NCBI GenBank assembly: GCA_028825045.1
Contig: JAPKAY010000008.1
Span: 30,399 to 94,398, forward strand
Source: Halioglobus sp.
GTDB taxonomy: Bacteria > Pseudomonadota > Gammaproteobacteria > Pseudomonadales > Halieaceae
Reading direction: 5' to 3'
Length of the DNA: 64,000 nucleotides
In this document: one piece after another, positions 48,941 to 56,659 of the stretch
How positions within the stretch are numbered: the stretch's first letter is position 1
How the letters are laid out: every line of letters begins with the position of its first letter
Notes under the pieces: generated by a model
Database searches by the model: none
Told to the model about the DNA's origin: nothing
Seen by the model: only the letters and a program-made list of their open reading frames with translations
Made by a program: the position numbers and the translations under genes

Positions 48941-49147
48941 ATGACTGATGAATCTCAAGACCGCAGCCATTCCAATAGCCTCTATCCCCAAGATCAGGAA
49001 AAGGTCGACGATTTTGTGTCCCGCGGCATCAATTCGGTTGAGCGTAAACCCTTCAAGCCCCTTCGGCTTGTAATAATGTTGATTGTGGTGGTGTCCGTTC
49101 TCAGTCTCTTTAGCCAGTTCCTGGCTCGCTGGGCAGGTGTTTACTAG
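48941..49147 (+). CDS. Small DUF3094-like membrane protein
   Basis: A 68-residue protein: a hydrophilic N-terminus with YPQDQEKVDDFVSRGINSVERKPF, then one membrane helix (about 43-60) and a short basic end. The DQ-x-K-V-x-x-(F/Y)-x-x-x-G-I-N-S-V-E-R-(K/Q)-P-F pattern is that of DUF3094 proteins, small membrane proteins of unknown function in pseudomonads and relatives. It lies between the dehydrogenase and tRNA-Pro genes. Confidence 0.75.
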   Translation: MTDESQDRSHSNSLYPQDQEKVDDFVSRGINSVERKPFKPLRLVIMLIVVVSVLSLFSQFLARWAGVY

Positions 49148-49160
49148 AGCGCCTTCGGTA

Positions 49161-49190
49161 TTGGTTCCCGAGATTACTTTTTGGTATAGT
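49161..49190 (+). promoter_or_regulatory. Candidate promoter of tRNA-Pro
   Basis: TTGGTT (49161-49166) and TATAGT (49185-49190) are 18 bases apart, followed by T-rich then GCGCC sequence before the tRNA at 49209. A GC-rich discriminator is usual for stable-RNA promoters under stringent control. Confidence 0.5.
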
Positions 49191-49208
49191 TTTTTGCGCC
49201 TTCAATTT

Positions 49209-49285
<77 letters not shown>

Positions 49286-49692
49286 ACGGTGCATTCCGGT
49301 CACATAGGTTGCGCTTTATAGCCGGATCGATTCTCGGCTGACAGTGACACACCGCTCAGTGAGTAGACCTTCAATATCGAATCTGTGATGTATACAAAAG
49401 CAGGGCCAGACGGCATAGCTGATGCTATTGATGGGTTTAAGTGGATGTGATTGGTCGATAGTCATCGGCTGACTGTATCAACTGGGGCGCATAACTTGCG
49501 AAGATACCCATCGGGTGTTTCTATGCTGTGGCTTGTATTTATAATGTATCCATAGTGGATTCATAGGCAGCAACGGAAGTAGAATTGAGGTGAAAGGTCG
49601 CGTGGTATGCATAATTTCCCGATTATTTGTAGGCAGCTGCGCTGCAGTTCCTTACTGTTTAGCCCGGTTCGGATAACGTCGACTTGCTCTGA
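49286..49692. other. 407-base gene-free stretch after tRNA-Pro
   Basis: No frame here looks coding. It contains no copy of the tRNA 3' end and no integrase, so I see no evidence of an island boundary beyond the position. The sequence is more AT-rich than its neighbours and includes small dyads (ACCCATCGGGT, GCAGCTGCGCTGCAG). A promoter for the downstream lipoprotein gene probably lies here. Confidence 0.4.
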
Positions 49693-51237
49693 ATGACTGC
49701 AACCAATATACAGGTGCGCGTCAGTGCGCCAACAGCGGCTCGGGCTAGGCTGCTTGCTTGTGGACTTATTCTGGCACTACTTGCAGCGTGTTCAAGCCCT
49801 CAGGTGCGGCGAGGGGAGGATGTCGCAAAAATCGCAGCATCCTTGTCACCAAACTACCACACCCAGATCTTTCAACTGGCCTCAACCGGTTTGCCCATCG
49901 CTTCAGTGATCGGTGAGGATGGTGATCTTTGGGTGGTAACCGAGTTCGGGGATAGCCTTCATCATGTCAGCACTGACCCGGTTATTAAGATCGAACGGCT
50001 GACCGTTCCGATGGAGGCTGAAGCTAAACAGTGGCCGTTTCTGGAGCGGCATGGTTGGCGCACTCCGTTGTCCCATTCAGAACGCATCGTAAAAGACAAT
50101 CAAGGCCGCGTATGGTTTCCCCAAATTGGCTCCTGGTTAAATTCTTACTCGACTCGGGATGTCATTAATCATAGTCGGATAGTCTCTTATGATCCCCGAA
50201 ATCAACAATTTTGCGTTTATCCTGTTCCAGATAGTAACGCCGCCGTCATGGGCGTGGCCTGGGATGAAGCTCGAAACCTGGTGTGGTTTACCCAGAGTGG
50301 TAACAATGCACTGGTATCGTTCAACCCTGACAAATTGCGTGATTGTAAAATATATAATCAATATCGCTGGGCGTTTGATAGCAAGAAAGAGCTGATCTAC
50401 CCGTTTCCGGTGCAATATTGTAATGGGTCGGATGACACCAATTGCTTCCGCAAGTTTTTACTACCTTATAAAGGTAAGAGCCTCCTCAACCAATTAGCGG
50501 TTCAGCAACCAGGGCAACCCGACGCTGGCGCCATTTGGGTAACCGAGTTTGTGGGCGGCCACATAGGCCGATTTGATATTACTACAGGCACTTACTCACG
50601 GTTTCCGATAGATTTAGATAGGGCGGAGTACGAGGCAATGGGCTTGCATGCGGGGTTCTATCATCGCACGCATCAGATCATGGTCCACCCTCAAAACGGA
50701 GATTTGGTTTTCAGTACCAATGGCACAGGCCAAGTGTTTAGATTCGACATCCAGCATTATCTTGGAAACCCTAACGAGTGCATGAAATTGTATCGCAACG
50801 AATATAATCCTTGTATGCATCCCATCCAGGTTACTGCTCCCAAGGGCAGCAAAGGCAGAAACACTACACATTCACTCAGCTTTGATCGCTTTTATAATTT
50901 GTGGGTTTCGACCTGGGTAGATAATTGTGATTTCAACACTCCACCACCCAGCATTGGTTTTATTGAACCGGAATGGCGCAAGTTGATTTTTTTCGATAAC
51001 TTAAAAATCACCCCGCAGGAAAAAGAAACGATAATAGGCTCCAGTAACAAAGATTCCGACACTGGGGAGTGTGACCAGAATGGTCGGCCTCCCAGGGCGT
51101 TCAAGGGGATCTCTGTGGATCAGGCGAACAATGTCTGGGTTGCGAATTTTTTTAAGAGACAGATTTACAAACTAAATTATACCGCCGGCCCAAATCACAA
51201 CCCGTATCAATTGCTATGCGGTGAAAACTGTCAGTAA
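49693..51237 (+). CDS. Lipoprotein with Vgb-like beta-propeller repeats
   Basis: A 514-residue secreted lipoprotein of uncertain function. A signal peptide with lipobox LAAC places the lipid cysteine near residue 33. The mature part has repeated W-containing strands (LWVVTEFG, VWFPQIG, VWFTQSG, IWVTEFVGGHIGRFD, LWVSTW, VWVANFF), the pattern of virginiamycin-B-lyase-like propellers. About nine additional cysteines, several closely spaced (CNGSDDTNC, CGENC), suggest disulfides in the periplasm or outside. No known catalytic set is recognised. It stands alone, flanked by 407 and 308 bases without genes, in lower-GC DNA than the neighbourhood, which suggests later acquisition. Substrate or partner unknown. 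Confidence 0.65.
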   Translation: MTATNIQVRVSAPTAARARLLACGLILALLAACSSPQVRRGEDVAKIAASLSPNYHTQIFQLASTGLPIASVIGEDGDLWVVTEFGDSLHHVSTDPVIKIERLTVPMEAEAKQWPFLERHGWRTPLSHSERIVKDNQGRVWFPQIGSWLNSYSTRDVINHSRIVSYDPRNQQFCVYPVPDSNAAVMGVAWDEARNLVWFTQSGNNALVSFNPDKLRDCKIYNQYRWAFDSKKELIYPFPVQYCNGSDDTNCFRKFLLPYKGKSLLNQLAVQQPGQPDAGAIWVTEFVGGHIGRFDITTGTYSRFPIDLDRAEYEAMGLHAGFYHRTHQIMVHPQNGDLVFSTNGTGQVFRFDIQHYLGNPNECMKLYRNEYNPCMHPIQVTAPKGSKGRNTTHSLSFDRFYNLWVSTWVDNCDFNTPPPSIGFIEPEWRKLIFFDNLKITPQEKETIIGSSNKDSDTGECDQNGRPPRAFKGISVDQANNVWVANFFKRQIYKLNYTAGPNHNPYQLLCGENCQ

Positions 51238-51545
51238 ATGTATCGCCTATTCGCAAAATAATTCAAGCCCCCGTTTTGCAGAAAAGCAATCCCCGTGAGG
51301 TTCGAGGGTTTTATTTGAATGTGATAAGGCCAAAAGTGATTCTCAGTTTGCAGTTTGCAGTTTGCAGTTTGCAGCTAGTGGCTGGATTTCCCGTACCTCT
51401 TCGAGTGCATTTCCCCGGCCCGAACACTGATAATGGCCGGCTCGTTTACTAACGACTATTTGTACAAGTACCTGGCACCCTGTTTCTATCAAGCATTATT
51501 ACAAACGTAATCAGCGCGTGCCGAATTCTCCACCACTGGGTACTT
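51238..51545. other. 308-base gene-free stretch with tandem repeat
   Basis: No gene seen between the lipoprotein and the convergent epmB end. It holds a heptanucleotide tandem repeat (separate entry). A sequence TGGCAC-N5-TTTCT near 51473 only partly resembles a sigma-54 site (the -12 GC is missing) and is not called. Confidence 0.5.
51344..51374. repeat. Tandem heptanucleotide repeat (CAGTTTG)4
   Basis: Four exact copies of CAGTTTG followed by a partial CAG, in non-coding DNA 107 bases after the lipoprotein stop. Such short perfect repeats can change copy number by slippage. Confidence 0.9.
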
Positions 51546-52565
51546 TCAGTTGTAGTTCGGCACACCCACCTTGGCGTCAGCTCCAGCCACTTCCCTGACC
51601 AGTCTGGGGACTAAAAACCCCGGCAACCTGGCGGACATTGCTGTCATAAGTTCCCGCGCCTTTTCCTCAGAGACATCGAAGTGGGCCGCTCCCTGAACCT
51701 TATCGAGGAGGTGCAGATAATAGGGGAGCGTGCCGGTAGCGAATAGTCCCTTACTCAGTGCCACCTGGGTATCAATGTCGTCATTGATGCCCGCCAGCAG
51801 TACCGCCTGATTCAAAACGGTGACACCGCGGCCGCGCAATGCCGCAAGTGCAGATGCAACGGACTCATCAATCTCTGCGACATGGTTGCAATGAATCACC
51901 ATAATGGTGTCTAAATTGGCATGCGTGATCGTCTGAAGCAGCGACTCAGTGATGCGCTGTGGTATGACGATGGGTAATCGACTGTGAATACGCAGTCGCT
52001 GTACATGCGAGATGGAGGCAATGTCGTCAATCAGTAGCCGCAGTTGATCGTCGGTGACTACCAACGGATCTCCCCCGCTGAGAATGACCTCATCAATGCT
52101 AGTGTCCGAGCGAATGTATTGCAGCGCCTCACGCCACTGCTGGCGGCTGTTCTGATTCTCGTTGTAGGGAAAGTGGCGACGAAAACAGTAACGGCAGTTC
52201 ACTGCGCAACCGCCGCTCACAATGAGTAAAACCCGGCCGTGGTATTTATGAATGATGCCTGGCACGGGGATAGTCGCGCCGTTTTCCCCCACGGGGTCAC
52301 GTGTATAGCCAGGGGTATCGATCATTTCCTGTTGCGTGGCGAGAACTTGCCGAAGTAATGGATCATTTGGGTCCCCGATTTTCATTCTTTGCACGAAGCA
52401 ATGGGGAACTTTAAGAGCAAAGTCTTCACAGGCTTCGGTGGACAGCCCTACCTCGACAGGCTTAAGAGCGAGCATTGCCAGTAACTTCCCTGGAGAACTG
52501 ATGACATCCCGCAGTTGGCTCTGCCAGTCGTCGGTGGGAAGTACGTTTTGGCCTTGAACTGGCAA
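51546..52565 (-). CDS. epmB: EF-P beta-lysylation protein EpmB (lysine 2,3-aminomutase type)
   Basis: Radical SAM/PLP enzyme that makes (R)-beta-lysine for modification of elongation factor P. Seen: the cluster motif CAVNCRYCFRRHFPY, VILSGGDPL, RIHSRLPIVIP and the PLP-lysine region HLLDKVQGAAHF, with DPLLRQVL upstream. A TTG start at 52565 with GAGG 7 bases before it gives 339 residues, matching the usual ~340; the frame runs on to an ATG at 52715, but those 50 residues do not resemble family N-termini. The partner genes epmA and efp are not in the window. The start choice is the least certain part. Confidence 0.85.
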   Translation of the reverse strand: MPVQGQNVLPTDDWQSQLRDVISSPGKLLAMLALKPVEVGLSTEACEDFALKVPHCFVQRMKIGDPNDPLLRQVLATQQEMIDTPGYTRDPVGENGATIPVPGIIHKYHGRVLLIVSGGCAVNCRYCFRRHFPYNENQNSRQQWREALQYIRSDTSIDEVILSGGDPLVVTDDQLRLLIDDIASISHVQRLRIHSRLPIVIPQRITESLLQTITHANLDTIMVIHCNHVAEIDESVASALAALRGRGVTVLNQAVLLAGINDDIDTQVALSKGLFATGTLPYYLHLLDKVQGAAHFDVSEEKARELMTAMSARLPGFLVPRLVREVAGADAKVGVPNYN

Positions 52566-52770
52566 GGGAGAACCTCGAGATCTAGAGGAAGGACAGAGGC
52601 CATTGTAGCAACGAATTCCCGGGAGGTCTGAATTCGGGGGGCTCTGCCAATCAACTAGCGAGATAGGGCTTCCAAGGGTTTTAGGGTTATCGCGCGAATA
52701 TTGACGCTGAAACATACGTTTGTCTGTGGGTTAGGTATAATCTTTGATTAATAACCAGGGAGAAAAAATA

Positions 52771-53853
52771 TTGTTCGGTAATGATGAGTTGTGCAGTCTG
52801 CGTTGGGATTCTGCTAGTGAAAAAGTGGAGGTAATTGATCAGACGCTGCTGCCCCATACGGTGCATTGGTGCCATCTGGACTCCCTGTCGGCTTACTGCC
52901 ACGCCATCAGTAGTATGCAGGTACGCGGTGCTCCATTAATTGGGGTCACTGCCGCTTTCGGGCTCGCGCATGCACTGTCCGACGATCCTTCCAATCAGCA
53001 TCTTGAATCTGCTAGTGCAGCACTGTTGGCGACTCGGCCGACTGCCGTCAATCTGCGCTGGGCTCTGGAGCAGGTCACCTCTGCCGTCAGTCACCTTGAG
53101 CCGGCAGAGCGCGCACGGGCGGCACAAGAAAAAGCACTGTCGTTGCGCGCCCAGGATATCGCTAATTGCGAGAGAATTGGCGAGAACGGTTTACAGTTGT
53201 TGCGTTCACTCGAAGTAGGCAATGGTCTGAATATCATGACCCACTGCAATGCTGGCTGGCTGGCCGCTGTGCAGTGGGGCACAGCCTTGGCGCCGGTATA
53301 CAAGGCCCACGCCAGTGGTATTCCGGTGCATGTTTGGGTTTCTGAGACCCGGCCGCGGAATCAGGGCAGTAGCCTAACGGCGTGGGAGCTGAACCGAGCG
53401 GGCGTTCCCTGCACGATTGTCACAGACAATAGCTGCGGCCAGCTAATGCGCCAGGGTAAAGTGGACTGTGTCATCGTCGGTAGTGACCGCACAGCGGCTA
53501 ATGGGGATGTGTGCAATAAGGTGGGAACGTACCTCAAGGCACTGGCGGCTCGTGCCAGTGATATACCCTTTTATGTGGCGCTGCCGGAGTCGACGATTGA
53601 CTGGTCATGCGAGCACGGCAAAGACATTCCTATAGAGGAGCGTGATGCGTCGGAAGTGTTGACCTTTGTTGGGCTGGATGCTGCCGGAGAGCTTCGCGAG
53701 ATCAACCTTGCTGGCGCGCACAGCCAGGCATTGAATCAGGCGTTCGATGTCACTCCTGCGGAGTTGGTTACTGCCCTGCTAACTGAGCATGGCAATTTCG
53801 AAGCGAGTAGCGAAGGCTTGCAGCGCCTGCGGACTGTGTCAAAAACGGCGTGA
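52771..53853 (+). CDS. mtnA: S-methyl-5-thioribose-1-phosphate isomerase
   Basis: Methionine salvage enzyme converting methylthioribose-1-phosphate to methylthioribulose-1-phosphate. The 360 residues show MQVRGAPLIGVTAAFGLA, the catalytic Cys in MTHCNAG, a conserved ETRPRNQGSSLTAWEL, and the Asp in VIVGSDRTAANGDVCNKVGTY. The TTG at 52771 is chosen because AGGGAG lies 8 bases before it; another TTG 27 bases upstream has no such site. No other salvage gene is adjacent. It converges on the radical SAM gene 15 bases away. Confidence 0.92.
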   Translation: MFGNDELCSLRWDSASEKVEVIDQTLLPHTVHWCHLDSLSAYCHAISSMQVRGAPLIGVTAAFGLAHALSDDPSNQHLESASAALLATRPTAVNLRWALEQVTSAVSHLEPAERARAAQEKALSLRAQDIANCERIGENGLQLLRSLEVGNGLNIMTHCNAGWLAAVQWGTALAPVYKAHASGIPVHVWVSETRPRNQGSSLTAWELNRAGVPCTIVTDNSCGQLMRQGKVDCVIVGSDRTAANGDVCNKVGTYLKALAARASDIPFYVALPESTIDWSCEHGKDIPIEERDASEVLTFVGLDAAGELREINLAGAHSQALNQAFDVTPAELVTALLTEHGNFEASSEGLQRLRTVSKTA

Positions 53854-53868
53854 CTGAATTAAAAGAGA

Positions 53869-55749
53869 CTAACCAACGGCGACATATTGCACCTCTGACG
53901 AACCCTTCCCTTCATCCTGAATAACACCGCGCAGCCAACTGCCGCCATCGGCGACCTGCAGAATATCCCCAACACCGCCCGGGTGATGTATTTCCACGCT
54001 GGTCTCGAATCTATCTTCAGCCACTGCGGGCGGAATCTCCATGGCGGCGAGTGCGGTGAAGGCCTGCCGGGCATCAAAGGCAAAGGTTGTACGCTGTGTG
54101 GATTCGTGGCCGATACGCGGGCAAAGTGCCTGATCCAGTTGTAGTGCCTGGAGTGCTGGTTGTGGGTCTACACCCAATGCGAGATGGCGCTGTTCCAACG
54201 TAGTGGCAATAGTGTGATAGAGCGCCTCGCTGCGAGCGAGGGCGGTGAGATATATCTTGTCGCGGCCTTCGTAAATGGACATACGGTTCTCCAGGTCCAG
54301 ATCCGTTAGCTGGGAGGCGAGCAGCGCGATGATGTCGCGCAGAATATCCCTGAACAGGGGTGATACAGGCACCTCTGAGCGTAAGGCCAGTAATCTGGTG
54401 GTGAGCGGCATGATGTGTCCGTGCACCAACAGAATATGTGCACTGATCAGGAAATACCCTTCCTCGCCTTCATTGCGATCGAAACTGTGACAACCCACCA
54501 CATACTCACCCTTGGCTTTTCCATAACCAGCCACCGGGATTGCCTCAATCTTGAATTCTTCGCGGCGTCGATAAAACTCTGTTCCTGGAAGCAGGGTATA
54601 ACCGAAAATATTGATATTGGGAAATGTCGCTAGCAACTGATCGAGATTTTTTTCGAAGTCCGGGAGGTTGTCGCCAGGGAGACCCCAGATCAGTTCTGCA
54701 GCGATCGGTACGCCTTGCTCTGACATGCTCTTGGCAATGGGTTGGTACTCATTGGAGCTCATATTTTCGCGGTTGCTGAGGCGAAGGGCTTCCGGCGTGA
54801 GTGTTTGCAGTGCCAACTGGTAGTGGGGGAGCAACTGGTTGTGGTGTAAGAGCAGTGCGATTTCCTGAACTTGCCGACTATGCTTTTTGGACCAGGACGT
54901 AGCGAACGACACCGGCAGCCCTGTTCTGTCTTTGAGTTCGACAATCAATTTGGCCTTATCAAGGTCTTGCTTTAGAGCGCCGAAATTCGAATCGGCCAGC
55001 CAAATATCCTTGATACCAGCCGCGATAATTATTTCCCAATCCTGGCGAATACGCTCCATGGACCACTGGTACATTTTGCTGCCAATGGCACCGGTGCCCC
55101 ATTCGCAGAACGCGCATTTGAAGGGGCACCCGCGGCTGGTTTCGTAGGCGATGGATTCATATTTGGGGCGGCCATTTGCATCGGTCAGTTCCAGCACATC
55201 CAGTGGGGACGGGAACAGGTCGAGGTTTTTGTTGCGGGCGCGTTTTGGGGTTGTGACGATGCGGGAACCATCCAGAAATGCTAATCCCGGTATGTCATGC
55301 CATTGTGCCGGATTAGAGCAGTCCAGGAACTCTTGCAGGGTGACTTCCGCCTCGCCCAGGAAAATAATGTCGATCGGTTCTATGCCGAGGTAATCCTCAG
55401 CCTGCTGTACATGAGGCCCTCCGGCCAGTATTTGCATTTCAGGCGCCAGGGCTTTCAGTTCTCCCGCCAGGCCTAAAAACTCAGCGGCGTTCCAGGTGTA
55501 GAAACTGAACCCCAACAGCGGTTGTACGCCAGCTTGGAGGGCTTTTTGTACGAGCGGAAGGGCATCGCGCCGCCATTTTTCCAGCCACGGCGCTATGTCC
55601 TCACCGCCCTGAAAATGTACCAGCTCGATATTCGTATTATCGGCACTGGCGCCGTACTTGCGAAAGTAGGAGGTCAGGGCGGCGGTAGTGGTCGGGGGAG
55701 CATGGAATTTATCGGAATCCATGCTGAACAGCCAAATGGGACGGTGCAA
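53869..55749 (-). CDS. B12-binding-type radical SAM protein of unknown substrate
   Basis: A 626-residue enzyme. Residues 1-160 resemble the cobalamin-binding Rossmann fold of B12-dependent radical SAM proteins (QPLLGFSFYTWN, QILAGGPH, IIFLGEAEVTL) but lack a DxHxxG ligand, as is common in the class. The radical SAM core has CPFKCAFC (C208, C212, C215), DIWLADSNFGAL and ELIWGLPGD. A C-terminal extension of about 200 residues is unassigned. Related proteins methylate or rearrange unactivated carbons, some in natural-product pathways. TTG start with GGAG 9 bases before it; the next ATG is 9 codons later without a ribosome site. Upstream on the same strand, 251 bases away, is the 72-residue gene. 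Substrate unknown. Confidence 0.8.
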   Translation of the reverse strand: MHRPIWLFSMDSDKFHAPPTTTAALTSYFRKYGASADNTNIELVHFQGGEDIAPWLEKWRRDALPLVQKALQAGVQPLLGFSFYTWNAAEFLGLAGELKALAPEMQILAGGPHVQQAEDYLGIEPIDIIFLGEAEVTLQEFLDCSNPAQWHDIPGLAFLDGSRIVTTPKRARNKNLDLFPSPLDVLELTDANGRPKYESIAYETSRGCPFKCAFCEWGTGAIGSKMYQWSMERIRQDWEIIIAAGIKDIWLADSNFGALKQDLDKAKLIVELKDRTGLPVSFATSWSKKHSRQVQEIALLLHHNQLLPHYQLALQTLTPEALRLSNRENMSSNEYQPIAKSMSEQGVPIAAELIWGLPGDNLPDFEKNLDQLLATFPNINIFGYTLLPGTEFYRRREEFKIEAIPVAGYGKAKGEYVVGCHSFDRNEGEEGYFLISAHILLVHGHIMPLTTRLLALRSEVPVSPLFRDILRDIIALLASQLTDLDLENRMSIYEGRDKIYLTALARSEALYHTIATTLEQRHLALGVDPQPALQALQLDQALCPRIGHESTQRTTFAFDARQAFTALAAMEIPPAVAEDRFETSVEIHHPGGVGDILQVADGGSWLRGVIQDEGKGSSEVQYVAVG

Positions 55750-55915
55750 AAGGTAGCGCTCCAGAACAGAGTTTAAAGTAGCAATGTAGCGGTTTGGAGC
55801 GCATTTTTACATACTTTTGCGCAATAACGGAGGCTATTTCGCAAGGTGACAAGTTGAGCGGACGTCTGGCAAATTGAAAAATGAGCACACTGAGCCGGAA
55901 ACAGTGCTAGTGCTA

Positions 55916-55936
55916 GTGGCTAATGTGCTTAGCCAC
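55916..55936. repeat. Perfect 8-base hairpin
   Basis: GTGGCTAA-TGTGC-TTAGCCAC lies in the 251-base gap between the radical SAM gene and the 72-residue gene. No T-run follows on either strand, so it is not called as an intrinsic terminator; it may be an operator, an RNA hairpin or an incidental dyad. Confidence 0.4.
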
Positions 55937-56000
55937 AGGCGGGGTGATGGAAGAAAAAAAGATGAACGGCAGTCTGAAGCAAGGCTTGGTGAACTGCCTG

Positions 56001-56219
56001 CTAGTACTCCAATTCTAAATCATAATCACCCAATTCATCGCGCAGACGGTTTTCTTCCAGCCGCAATTCTGCCAGGCGACGTTTTTCCACCAGCAGCTTC
56101 TTTGCTGACGATAGGGGCGTTAACGCCTGAATGAGTTCCTCGGAGATGTCTCCAAGCGCTGGCTCGAAAAGATCTTCCGAGGGCTCCGGTGTTGCAGTTT
56201 CCTGATTGCGTTCTTCCAT
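56001..56219 (-). CDS. Acidic 72-residue hypothetical protein
   Basis: Family not recognised. The 72 residues are rich in Glu, Leu and Asp. The second half (about 40-68) is a charged helix, likely coiled coil, with alternating K/R and E (LLVEKRRLAELRLEENRLRDEL), shown here in part only for its pattern; it ends YDLELEY. No cysteine, no membrane segment. The reason to accept it is the ribosome site: GGGAGGTGAT, 3 bases of spacing before the ATG after the TGAT, a full complement to the 16S rRNA 3' end. A perfect 10-base hairpin sits 30 bases upstream and a structured RNA with a sigma-54 promoter further upstream on the same strand, so expression may be controlled at the RNA level. Confidence 0.7.
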   Translation of the reverse strand: MEERNQETATPEPSEDLFEPALGDISEELIQALTPLSSAKKLLVEKRRLAELRLEENRLRDELGDYDLELEY

Positions 56220-56249
56220 AAATCACCTCCCGATGACCTAAAAAGGACG

Positions 56250-56272
56250 ACTAAACAGACACTCTGTTTAGT
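56250..56272 (-). promoter_or_regulatory. Perfect 10-base inverted repeat in leader of the 72-residue gene
   Basis: ACTAAACAGA-GTG-TCTGTTTAGT, read on the minus strand, is a perfect 10-base hairpin with a 3-base loop, followed after four bases (CGTC) by CTTTTT. It ends 30 bases before the start codon. The tight loop suits a DNA-binding dimer; the T-rich tail also allows a weak attenuator. Confidence 0.5.
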
Positions 56273-56351
56273 GGCCTTGGGAGGAGTAAAGCAAAAAAAT
56301 TCAGGCCGAACAATTAAATAGTTACGTCAGTTTTACACACATTTTAGCGGT

Positions 56352-56445
56352 AAAAAAACCGGCGGCTCGCAGCCTTCCCTGGCCCCCGGTCTACGTCCCT
56401 GTAGATACCGTCCCTGGTATGGGGTAAAACCTCGCGAGCCGCCGT
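56352..56445 (-). ncRNA. Candidate sigma-54-driven, CsrA/RsmA-binding-like small RNA (~94 nt)
   Basis: Read on the minus strand. The predicted start (about 56445) is followed at once by GGCGGCTCGC (56443-56434), which pairs with GCGAGCCGCC (56370-56361); then GG and seven T, an intrinsic terminator. Inside, CCCC (56424-56421) can pair with GGGG (56387-56384) around two adjoining hairpins: ATACC-AGGGAC-GGTAT (56420-56405) and TCTAC-AGGGAC-GTAGA (56405-56390). A third, GCC-AGGGAA-GGC (5683-72 within 563xx), follows. UACAGGGACGU closely fits the known CsrA consensus RUACARGGAUGU, and GGA in hairpin loops is the hallmark of CsrB/RsmZ-type RNAs. The structure was paired by hand; no covariance evidence is available. 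It could instead be the leader of the downstream 72-residue gene. Confidence 0.65.
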
Positions 56446-56455
56446 CCACTGGTAA

Positions 56456-56472
56456 AGCAATTTTGATGCCAG
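56456..56472 (-). promoter_or_regulatory. Sigma-54 (-24/-12) promoter
   Basis: CTGGCAT-CAAAA-TTGCT on the minus strand: GG (56470-56469) and GC (56458-56457) are separated by exactly 10 bases, and TGGCA...TTGCT matches the RpoN consensus TGGCAC-N5-TTGCW at all key positions but one. Transcription would start near 56445, two bases before the closing stem of the candidate RNA. Sigma-54 needs an activator bound upstream; see the dyads at 56537-56582. Confidence 0.75.
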
Positions 56473-56536
56473 TTGTGTCTTTACTGTTCCCCGGGGGTTT
56501 GCAGCGATATTTTGCAGTTGTGACCGGGTTCACATG

Positions 56537-56582
56537 TGTTCGAACATGTCCGGACTTTAAGAGACAGCCCCTATGGGACTGT
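56537..56582. promoter_or_regulatory. Two upstream dyads, possible enhancer-binding sites
   Basis: TGTTCGAACA (56537-56546) is a perfect 10-base palindrome with partly symmetric flanks. ACAGCCCCTATGGGACTGT (56564-56582) is a dyad matching at seven of nine pairs. Their centres are about 96 and 128 bases upstream of the predicted RNA start, roughly three helical turns apart, which is where sigma-54 activators usually bind. They also lie in the leader of gcvT on the other strand, so they could act there instead. Confidence 0.4.
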
Positions 56583-56659
56583 GCGATCTTGCGCGGGCTT
56601 CCGGGGCTGGTTAGAGTAGCTCTCCCTGATTGCTCCCCATGCGGGTCCGAGGATTGATG

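Noticed and set aside
56470..56659. Possible glycine riboswitch upstream of gcvT
   Set aside because: The conserved aptamer cores of glycine riboswitches are not present on the plus strand; the clear structure in this region is on the minus strand.
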